From DASQDT01 sp036380435 (GTDB lineage: Bacteria > Acidobacteriota > Blastocatellia > Pyrinomonadales > Pyrinomonadaceae): DNA of 5,476 nucleotides. The stretch covers positions 1-5,476 of the forward strand of contig DASVES010000131.1 in assembly GCA_036380435.1 (NCBI GenBank), given 5' to 3'. The stretch's first letter is position 1. Every line of letters begins with the position of its first letter. The notes below the pieces were generated by a model. The model did not search any database. It saw only the letters and a program-made list of their open reading frames with translations, and was not told the origin of the DNA. The translations under genes were made by a program, and so were the position numbers. Shown here piece after piece: positions 1 through 5,476 of the stretch.

Positions 1-1487
1 AGTCGGGTTGGGTGGACACGAAAGACTGGCTGATCCCCATCACCAAATTCCTGTGGGACGACCCGACGGTCGCGCCGCGCGACCCGGCGAAGACGACCGA
101 GGCGGAGCTGTCGCGGCAGCACCACTTCCGCGGCGTCGGCCACCTCGTCATGCGCGACGGCTTCGGCCCCGACTCCACCTGGATCGAGTTCGTCGCCGGC
201 CCCTACCTGGCGAAGCACCAGCACCTCGACCAGCTCCACTTCGCCGTCTACCACAAGGGCTACCTCGCCACCGAGAGCGGCGCCGACTACACCGACACCG
301 AGAGCCCGCACTACCTCAACTACTACCGCCGCACCATCGCGCACAACTCGGTGCTCGTCTACGACCAGCGCGAGCGTTTCTTCTGGGCGGAGAACCTCTG
401 GCCGGCGGCGAACGACGGCGGGCAGCGCATGGACTCGTCGCGCTACTGGAACACGGCGCGCAGCCGCGAGGACTTCCAGAACACGCGCGAGCTGTGGGCG
501 CTCGCCAGGATGGAGGCCGTCGGCCACCGCCCCGGCGCGTACCACTACGCGCGCGGCGACGCCACGCACGCCTACAGCCCCGTTAAGGTCGAGCTGTTCA
601 CGCGCGAACTGGTCTACACGCCTTCGGACAACGTCCTCTTCGTCTTCGACCGCGTGCGCGCGACCGACCCGACTTTCAAGAAGACATGGCTGCTGCACGG
701 CGTCGGCGAGCCGCGCATCAAGGCGGCCGGGGCGGGGAGTGACGCAGGGCATGGCGGCACCTCTTATGCCGGCGCAACTGAGTTCACATACGAGGACGGC
801 AGCGGCGCACTGCGCGCCCACACACTGCTCCCGCGCGAGCGAGAGTTGACGAAGCGCGGCGGGAAGGGCTTCGAGTTCTGGACGCCGGGCGACGAGCGCG
901 GCGGCGCGTGGGGCACGGGGCAGAACTGGCCGCTCGACCCGCCGGAGGGCGGGCCGCTCCCCGCCGACCCGTACCTGCGCAAGATGTGGAAGACCTTCTG
1001 GGGTGAGGAGTTCGAGAAGCTCCTGCCGTCGAACACGCGGGCGGTAGTGCCCGCCGCGTGGCGCGTCGAGGTCTCGCCGGCGAAGCCTTCGCGGGAGGAC
1101 GCGTTCCTCAACGTCATGGAGATCGGCGACCGCGGCCGGATGCCTGTGAGAAGGGTGGAGCTGGCCGACGGGTCAAACCTGACGGGCGCGGCCGTCGAGG
1201 GCGGCGTGCTGGCCCTCTTCGCGGCGGCTGACGCGCGCGTCACGGAGGGCGAGGTGACCGTGCCAGACGTGGAGACGACGGCGCTCCTAGTCACGGGGCT
1301 CGTCCCCAACGGGAAGTACGAGTTGCAGTTGACGGGGGGCCGGGCCAACTGGCGCGGCGGCCTCTATAACGGCGTGCCGAAGTGGCAGCAGGTTGCGACC
1401 GCCGACGGCTCGGGCATTATCTACCTGCCCTCGTTCAAGGGGCAGCGGGACGGCCGCCTGCGCCTGCGCCTGCTCTCGAAGACTTAG
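1..1487 (+). CDS. Heparinase II/III-family polysaccharide lyase, C-terminal part (5' truncated by window edge)
   Basis: The reading frame is open to the left edge (first full codon at 3). A GTG at 12 could be read as a start, but the family normally has a large N-terminal alpha/alpha-toroid before this region, so the GTG is probably an internal Val and the gene is partial. Numbering from that GTG, residues ~40-115 match the start of the Hepar_II_III beta-sandwich: HQHLDQLHF (69-77), YHKGYLATESG (80-90) and IAHNSVLVYD (109-118). In Pedobacter heparinase II, histidines of this region take part in catalysis and zinc binding; H69, H71 and H111 are the likely equivalents, and E88 sits where Asp is usual. 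Beta-sandwich sequence continues through LFVFDRVRA (209-217), WRVEVSP (350-356) and FLNVMEIGD (365-373). The last ~75 residues resemble a small beta domain. Family enzymes cleave uronic-acid-containing polysaccharides by beta-elimination, usually in the periplasm or outside the cell. The catalytic toroid is out of view, so the substrate is unknown. The next gene starts 10 bp downstream. Confidence 0.85.
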   Translation, partial: SGWVDTKDWLIPITKFLWDDPTVAPRDPAKTTEAELSRQHHFRGVGHLVMRDGFGPDSTWIEFVAGPYLAKHQHLDQLHFAVYHKGYLATESGADYTDTESPHYLNYYRRTIAHNSVLVYDQRERFFWAENLWPAANDGGQRMDSSRYWNTARSREDFQNTRELWALARMEAVGHRPGAYHYARGDATHAYSPVKVELFTRELVYTPSDNVLFVFDRVRATDPTFKKTWLLHGVGEPRIKAAGAGSDAGHGGTSYAGATEFTYEDGSGALRAHTLLPRERELTKRGGKGFEFWTPGDERGGAWGTGQNWPLDPPEGGPLPADPYLRKMWKTFWGEEFEKLLPSNTRAVVPAAWRVEVSPAKPSREDAFLNVMEIGDRGRMPVRRVELADGSNLTGAAVEGGVLALFAAADARVTEGEVTVPDVETTALLVTGLVPNGKYELQLTGGRANWRGGLYNGVPKWQQVATADGSGIIYLPSFKGQRDGRLRLRLLSKT

Positions 1488-1497
1488 GCCTTTATAA

Positions 1498-2811
1498 ATG
1501 ATGAGAACAGCAGCAAGACTATATTCGACGGCGCTTGCCCTGATGCTCCTATGCGGCGTCGCCGCGGCCCAGCGTCGGGCGTCGGACATCAAAGAGGTCA
1601 ATCAGGTTAAGGGTGCAGACCCGGGCCGCACGGTCGCCATCGTCGGCGCGACGCTGATTGACGGGCGCGGCGGGGCGCCCATAGCCGACTCCATGGTCGT
1701 CGTGCGCGGCGAACGCATCGTCGCGGCCGGGCCGCGCGCCTCCGTGCGCGTGCCCGCGGGCGCCGAGGTCTTCGAGGCGCGCGGGCTAACGCTGCTGCCC
1801 GGCCTCATCGACGCGCACTTCCACATCGACGGCGACGACGGGCTGCCCGCGCTCTTCCTCTCGCACGGCATCACGAGCTTGCGCGACCCCGGGCAATGGA
1901 TCGAGGCTTACGACGCCGCGCGCGCCGCCGGCCCGCCCGTCCCGCGCCTCTTCCTGACAGGGCCGCACCTCGACTCGCCGCCCGCGGCCTACCCGGCCGA
2001 CTCCCACGTCGTGCGCGACGCCGAGGAGACACGTCTCGCCGTCAAGCGTTTCGCCGAACAGGGCGCTTCCGCTTTCAAGGTCTACTTCCGACTCCCCGTC
2101 GGTCTCATCCGCGTCCTCTCGGAGGAGGCGCACCGGCTTGGACTGCCCGTCACCTCACACTTAGAGATCGTGGACGCGGCCGACGCCATCCGCGCGGGCG
2201 TAGACGGCGTTGAGCACGTCACCTCCTTCGGCACGGCCTTGCTCCCGGCGCGCGACGCGGAGAAGTACAGGCAGGCCGTGCTCGCCGACAACGCCGCACG
2301 CCGCGAGGGGCGTTACGAGGTCTGGAGCAAGGCAGACCTCGACGGCCCGCGCGCGCGCGCCATCATCTCGCTGCTGGCCGAGCGCGCCACGTACCTGTCG
2401 CCGACGCTCGCCATTTTCGAGCGGCGCGCGGGCGACAAGGACGCTAAGGACGTTCACGTCGGCGGCTTCAAGAAGATGCTCGAATTCACCGGCCGCGCGC
2501 GGCGCGCGGGCGTCCGCGTCGTCGTCGGTTCTCACTCGGCCGTGCCGAAGGCCGAGCGCGGCTGGGCGTACCAGCACGAGCTTGAGTTGCTGGTCGAGGC
2601 GGGACTGACCCCGATGCAGGCCATCGTTGCCGGCACCTCGGAGAACGCGCGCTTCTTCCGCGTCGAGGAGCGCCTGGGGGGCGTCGAGCCGGGGAAACTC
2701 GCCGACCTCCTGCTCGTCGAAGGCGACCCGCTCAAAGACATCAAGGTCATGCGCAACGTCAGGCGCGTCATGCTTGGCGGCGCCTGGGTCGGCGCGACGC
2801 AGGGCAAGTGA
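1498..2811 (+). CDS. Exported amidohydrolase-family protein (imidazolonepropionase-like metal-dependent hydrolase)
   Basis: This 437-residue protein has the usual length for the group. Residues 1-24 form a signal peptide (RTAAR n-region, hydrophobic core, AAA before Q25). Residues ~46-100 are the N-terminal part of the beta-sandwich (VGATLIDGRGG, then LLPGLIDAHFH). Metal-site candidates in the TIM barrel are H107 and H109 (HFH), K194 (FKVYF, the position of a carboxylated bridging lysine), H221 (SHLE) and H240 (EHV). The last-strand motif, usually GTD or GSD, reads GSH (344-346), so the expected Asp is replaced by His. The end is typical: TPMQAIVAGTSENARFF (371-387) and PGKLADLLLVEGDP (398-411). 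Superfamily members hydrolyse C-N or related bonds in cyclic amides, peptides or similar compounds; the substrate here cannot be told. Start: ATG 1498, with a second ATG at 1501 in the same frame and only a weak AGG (1486-1488) upstream. The gene lies 10 bp after the lyase, and its TGA overlaps or abuts the next start, which points to co-translation. A role in processing a product of the neighbouring enzymes is inference. Confidence 0.9.
   Translation: MMRTAARLYSTALALMLLCGVAAAQRRASDIKEVNQVKGADPGRTVAIVGATLIDGRGGAPIADSMVVVRGERIVAAGPRASVRVPAGAEVFEARGLTLLPGLIDAHFHIDGDDGLPALFLSHGITSLRDPGQWIEAYDAARAAGPPVPRLFLTGPHLDSPPAAYPADSHVVRDAEETRLAVKRFAEQGASAFKVYFRLPVGLIRVLSEEAHRLGLPVTSHLEIVDAADAIRAGVDGVEHVTSFGTALLPARDAEKYRQAVLADNAARREGRYEVWSKADLDGPRARAIISLLAERATYLSPTLAIFERRAGDKDAKDVHVGGFKKMLEFTGRARRAGVRVVVGSHSAVPKAERGWAYQHELELLVEAGLTPMQAIVAGTSENARFFRVEERLGGVEPGKLADLLLVEGDPLKDIKVMRNVRRVMLGGAWVGATQGK
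2348..2360. repeat. 13-nt alternating CG run
   Basis: An uninterrupted alternation of C and G lies inside the amidohydrolase gene and encodes part of the segment GPRARA. Such runs can adopt Z-DNA under supercoiling, but in GC-rich coding sequence this one is probably a by-product of Arg/Ala codon choice. Confidence 0.6.
2801..2804 (+). promoter_or_regulatory. Ribosome binding site for the beta-helix gene, inside the amidohydrolase 3' end
   Basis: AGGG lies within the last codons of the amidohydrolase gene, 9 nt before ATG 2814 and 3 nt before GTG 2808. The spacing favours the ATG. Either way the two genes are translationally linked, because the upstream TGA (2809-2811) falls between the site and the ATG. 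Confidence 0.5.
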
Positions 2812-2813
2812 GG

Positions 2814-4376
2814 ATGGCAGAGTTGAAGAGAAATATCCTTTTCATTCTACACGCGGCCGCCTTGACGCTCGCGCTGTGCGGGGCCGCGCAGGCCGCGGGC
2901 AAGACCGTCCACGTCCACTTGCTCGACGGCGACGACGCTCGCGGCGACGGCAGCTACGCAAAGCCTTACAAGTCCTGGCGCAAAGCGCTGCATTATGCGG
3001 GGAGCGGCGACACCGTCGTCACCAAGAACGGCGACTACCGCAAGGCGGGTCAGGCCGCGCGCTGGGGCGGCATACACCTCGTCCTGACGATGAACGACAA
3101 GCTGGAACCCGCCGACCCCCGCCAGCCGGTGCCCGACCCCGCGCGCCCCGAGACCGTCGGCATCTACCGCTACGACCCTGCGCGCCCGCTCACCATTCGC
3201 GCCGAGACTAAGCACGGCGTCCGTATTGACTCGGTGCGCCTCCACCTCGCCCGCGGGATTGTCATCGACGGCTTCGACATCAACCCGAACCCTTACTACA
3301 CGGACGCGGCGGGGCGGAAGGTCAACCGCCGCCGCAACGGCGTCCACGGCGACAGCGTCTACGAGCCCGACGACAAGTTCAACAGGGTGAAGACGAACGA
3401 CCCGCCGGGCGGCCACACCGCCGCGTGGTACGACCGCTCGCTGTGGACGAGTTACGTGACGGTGCGCAACTGCAAGGTTCACTACGAGTGCCCGCCGTCG
3501 GGCTGCACGCCCGAGTACGACCCCTTGCAGGACGACGACCGGCTCTACCTCATCAAGTTCAACCAGTCGCACCACATCACGATTGAAGACAACGAGCTCT
3601 TCGACGGCCGCAACGCGCAGCGCAAGCCGGCCGTGGACCTGCCCTGCGTGGACGACGTCGTCGTGCGGCGCAACCTGATACGCAACAGCCACCGCGGCGT
3701 GGTCTCGAAGGGCGGCGGGAGACGTGTGCTCATCGAGGCCAACGTCTTCGTGGACAACTCGGGCGCGGCCTTCTCGGGCGGCTCGACCGACCCCGACCTC
3801 TTCATCGACGGGCGGGTGGGCGACCCCTGCTCGTTCGCGCGCTTCGAGTCGTACGAGATGACGGCGCGCGACAACCTCGTCGTCTCGACCCGGCCGGGCG
3901 AGCGCCCCGTCGAGCCTATCTCGCTCTGGGCGGCGAAGGACGCGACGGTCGTCAACAACACGTTCGTCGGCGTCGGCGAGCGCGGCGTGCTGCTCGTCCG
4001 CCCCGGCAACGAGGTGGACAGCCCCGCGCGCGGGTGCGGCCGAAGCGTGCGCCTCACTCTCACCGAAGGTCTCACGCTCCGCCACAATGTCTTCGTCCTC
4101 TCGGGCGTCGTGGACGAGACGATGCTCTACCAGACATCGGGCGAGGGCGTGCGGGTCGCGGGCTTCGTCCACGACCAGAACACTTTTTACAACGGCGGGC
4201 GCGACGTGCCCGTCGGCGGCCTCGCCGACCCGAACCGCGAGCCGGGCTTCAACAAGGAAGACGCGCTCATGGCCGGCGGGCAGGGCCGCGACTACGCCTC
4301 GTGGATGGCGACGGTTAAGCTCGGGAAGAGTTCGCCTTCGCGGGGTCGGGGCGTGCGCGAGGTTTCCGAAAGGTAG
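2814..4376 (+). CDS. Secreted right-handed parallel beta-helix repeat protein (polysaccharide-lyase-like fold)
   Basis: From ATG 2814 the protein has 520 residues. GTG 2808, which overlaps the previous stop by 4 bp, is an alternative start, but AGGG at 2801-2804 lies 9 nt from the ATG and only 3 nt from the GTG. Residues 1-27 are a signal peptide (KRN, hydrophobic core, AQA before A28). The mature start has the signature of secreted beta-helix proteins: GDDARGDGSYAKPYKSWRKA (39-58), then GDTVVTKNGDYR (65-76). Helix coils of about 20-25 residues follow, for example YVTVRNCKV, ITIEDNELFDG, VVVRRNLIRNS, VLIEANVFVDN, ATVVNNTFVGV and LTLRHNVFV (~214-428). HRGVVSKGG (293-301) is a common motif of this fold. 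The C-terminus has the frequent DP..EPGF / SPSRGRG ending. The PL6 chondroitinase B signature is not evident, so lyase activity is plausible but unproven; a polysaccharide-binding or structural role is possible. A loop with C220, C226 and C231 and several Asp interrupts the helix. The gene sits between the amidohydrolase and the GH36-like gene. Confidence 0.88.
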   Translation: MAELKRNILFILHAAALTLALCGAAQAAGKTVHVHLLDGDDARGDGSYAKPYKSWRKALHYAGSGDTVVTKNGDYRKAGQAARWGGIHLVLTMNDKLEPADPRQPVPDPARPETVGIYRYDPARPLTIRAETKHGVRIDSVRLHLARGIVIDGFDINPNPYYTDAAGRKVNRRRNGVHGDSVYEPDDKFNRVKTNDPPGGHTAAWYDRSLWTSYVTVRNCKVHYECPPSGCTPEYDPLQDDDRLYLIKFNQSHHITIEDNELFDGRNAQRKPAVDLPCVDDVVVRRNLIRNSHRGVVSKGGGRRVLIEANVFVDNSGAAFSGGSTDPDLFIDGRVGDPCSFARFESYEMTARDNLVVSTRPGERPVEPISLWAAKDATVVNNTFVGVGERGVLLVRPGNEVDSPARGCGRSVRLTLTEGLTLRHNVFVLSGVVDETMLYQTSGEGVRVAGFVHDQNTFYNGGRDVPVGGLADPNREPGFNKEDALMAGGQGRDYASWMATVKLGKSSPSRGRGVREVSER

Positions 4377-4424
4377 CTGCCCCGCGTGGGTCGGCCGGAG
4401 TGGAACGTCGGAGGGGAGATACTT
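4377..4424 (+). other. 48-bp intergenic spacer, no terminator seen
   Basis: This is the longest non-coding gap in the window. It holds the Shine-Dalgarno of the downstream gene. I see no strong stem-loop with a T-run and no recognisable -10/-35 pair, so read-through transcription from the upstream gene is likely. The spacer happens to be open in the frame of both flanking genes. Confidence 0.5.
4410..4418 (+). promoter_or_regulatory. Strong Shine-Dalgarno deciding the GTG 4425 start
   Basis: GGAGGGGAG is the best purine-rich anti-SD match at any gene start in the window. GGAGG ends 10 nt and GGGGAG ends 6 nt before GTG 4425. It supports independent initiation of the glycoside hydrolase despite the 48-bp gap and the frame shared with the upstream gene. 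Confidence 0.6.
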
Positions 4425-5476
4425 GTGCGCAGTGTCGAGAGAGACGGGGATTCATTCGTGAAGCCCTCACGCGGCCGAAGCCTGCGCCGCTCCATGCCCT
4501 TCGCGCTGGCCTGCGTGTTGTTCCTGCTCGCGCACTCGGGCGAAGCCTCCGTTCAGGGGGCGCGCGGCGCGCGGCGCGTGCGGCCACAGGCGCCGAACGC
4601 CCTGAGACTTTCAAACCAGTTCGTCAGCGTCGATTGGCTCGTCACGGGTGGAAGGTTCCGCACAGCCGACGTTGTGGACAGGGTGACGGGCAAGGTCATC
4701 CGCGTTGCCGAAGACGTTTTTACGCTCGTGCTCAAAGACGGCGCCGAGATCAGGTCGTCCGAGATGCGCGTCGTGGACGATCTGCGCTCAGGGGACGCGC
4801 CTCGGAACCCGCGTGCCTCGCGCCTCGCGGAGCGGCTGCGCGGAGGGCAAGCCCAAGTCACGCTCGAAGACGAACGCGGGCGCGTGCGCGCGACGTGGCG
4901 CGCCGTGCTGCGCGACGGCTCGAACTACGTGCAGCAGGAGGTGACGCTGGAGGCTTTGGGCGCAGACCTGCCCGTCTCCGAGATTCGTCTCGTGGACGCG
5001 GTGCTCGAAGGCGCGCGCGTCGAGGGGACGGTCAGTGGCTCGCCGTTGGTGGCCGGGAGCGTCTTCCTCGGGTTCGAACACCCGCTCTCAGTCTGCAAGG
5101 CCAAGCCGGCGCGCGCGACCTGTATCTTGCCGCGCGAGCTGCCGCTGCGCGCCGGGACGAATGTCACTTACTCGTCCGTCCTCGGCGTCACGCGCCCGGG
5201 GCAGTTGCGCCGCGACTTCCTCGCCTACCTGGAGCGCGAGCGCGCGCACCCCTACCGCACGTTCCTCCACTACAACTCCTGGTACGACATCGGGTACACG
5301 AACAAGTTCGACGAGGCAGACTCGCTCGACCGTATCAACCACTTCGGCCGCGAGTTGGTGCGCAAGCGAGGCGTGCGGATGAACTCCTTCCTCTTCGACG
5401 ACGGCTGGGACGATACCTCCTCGCTCTGGAACTTCCACACGGGCTTCCCGCGCGGGTTCACGCCGTTGAAGGAGGC
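4425..5476 (+). CDS. Secreted GH36-like (alpha-galactosidase clan) glycoside hydrolase, N-terminal part (3' truncated by window edge)
   Basis: The frame is open from just after the upstream stop (4374-4376) to the right edge, giving 350 codons plus two bases. GTG 4425 is chosen because a strong purine-rich Shine-Dalgarno (GGAGGGGAG, 4410-4418) lies 6-10 nt before it. GTG 4458 and ATG 4494 are alternatives without such a site; ATG 4494 would give a more compact signal peptide. From GTG, an Arg-rich n-region is followed by the hydrophobic stretch FALACVLFLLAHSG (26-39) and a likely cleavage after A41. Residues ~57-255 are mostly beta strands, as in the N-terminal sandwich of GH36, with GFEHP at 216-220. 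The TIM barrel begins at LHYNSWYDIG (281-290) and FLFDDGWDD (322-330), comparable to the NSW and DDGW strands of GH36 alpha-galactosidases. The nucleophile and acid/base Asp would lie beyond the window. Likely role: removal of alpha-linked galactose, N-acetylgalactosamine or a related sugar outside the cytoplasm; substrate unproven. Similar proteins are sometimes labelled enterotoxin in databases (from memory). Confidence 0.68.
   Translation, partial: MRSVERDGDSFVKPSRGRSLRRSMPFALACVLFLLAHSGEASVQGARGARRVRPQAPNALRLSNQFVSVDWLVTGGRFRTADVVDRVTGKVIRVAEDVFTLVLKDGAEIRSSEMRVVDDLRSGDAPRNPRASRLAERLRGGQAQVTLEDERGRVRATWRAVLRDGSNYVQQEVTLEALGADLPVSEIRLVDAVLEGARVEGTVSGSPLVAGSVFLGFEHPLSVCKAKPARATCILPRELPLRAGTNVTYSSVLGVTRPGQLRRDFLAYLERERAHPYRTFLHYNSWYDIGYTNKFDEADSLDRINHFGRELVRKRGVRMNSFLFDDGWDDTSSLWNFHTGFPRGFTPLKE
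4561..4574. repeat. Two tandem copies of the 7-mer CGCGCGG
   Basis: Two perfect 7-bp units are followed by a partial third (CGCG) just downstream of the signal-peptide region of the glycoside hydrolase gene, in a low-complexity Gly/Ala/Arg linker. Because the unit is 7 bp, a one-copy slippage event would shift the frame. Confidence 0.55.

Noticed and set aside
8..586. Second-frame + strand open frame over the heparinase-like gene
   Set aside because: Its product is Arg/Pro/Ala-rich low-complexity sequence, and the overlapping frame encodes conserved heparinase motifs.
1493..1498. TATAAA resembling a -10 promoter element before the amidohydrolase
   Set aside because: It overlaps the ATG, so a transcript from it would start inside the coding region, and no -35-like sequence is seen at the right distance upstream.
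1546..1560. Possible lipoprotein box (LMLLCG) in the amidohydrolase signal peptide
   Set aside because: The residue before Cys is Leu rather than Gly, Ala or Ser, and a good AAA signal peptidase I site follows at residues 22-24. The same reasoning applies to LALCG in the beta-helix protein.
2627..3211. + strand open frame spanning the amidohydrolase/beta-helix junction
   Set aside because: It is out of frame with both genes, has Arg/Ser/Ala-rich composition and no recognisable motif. It would contradict the intact C-terminal amidohydrolase motifs and the signal peptide of the next gene.
2847..4172. Long antisense open frame (441 codons) opposite the beta-helix gene
   Set aside because: It is composed mostly of Val, Arg, Ala, Asp and His with no domain logic, as expected for the complement of a GC-rich gene. 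The + strand protein has clear family features across the same span.
4374..4424. Possible single fused gene: the TAG at 4374 is the only stop between two genes in the same frame
   Set aside because: The upstream protein has a natural beta-helix C-terminus before the TAG, and the downstream gene has its own strong Shine-Dalgarno and signal peptide. The shared frame is a one-in-three coincidence.

Overview
The window is GC-rich bacterial DNA, with G or C at most third codon positions. It is almost wholly coding, and every gene is on the + strand. No rRNA, tRNA or other taxonomic marker is present. The base composition, the set of secreted carbohydrate-active proteins and the general look of the proteins suit a soil or environmental Acidobacteriota member, with Planctomycetota or Verrucomicrobiota as alternatives. 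This assignment is a low-confidence impression.

Layout: (1) 1-1487, the C-terminal part of a heparinase II/III-type polysaccharide lyase that runs in from the left edge. (2) 1498-2811, an exported metal-dependent amidohydrolase of the imidazolonepropionase-like group. (3) 2814-4376 (or from 2808), a secreted right-handed beta-helix protein. (4) 4425-5476, the N-terminal 350 residues of a secreted GH36-like (alpha-galactosidase-type) glycoside hydrolase that runs off the right edge. The gaps are 10 bp, about 0 bp (a 4-bp overlap or a 2-bp gap) and 48 bp, and no terminator is visible. The four genes are therefore probably one operon.

Three of the four products look like parts of an extracytoplasmic polysaccharide-breakdown system: a lyase for acidic polysaccharides, a beta-helix protein of a fold common among pectate, alginate and chondroitin lyases, and an exo-acting glycosidase of the alpha-galactosidase clan. 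The three genes whose 5' ends are visible each encode a signal peptide. The amidohydrolase is the odd member. It keeps the HxH, Lys and two His positions of its superfamily but has His where the usual Asp at the end of the last barrel strand is expected. The substrate cannot be read from the sequence. I see no mobile element, CRISPR array, RNA gene or clearly new type of system. The most interesting points are the mixed gene set, the amidohydrolase active-site change and the cysteine/aspartate-rich insertion in the beta-helix protein.
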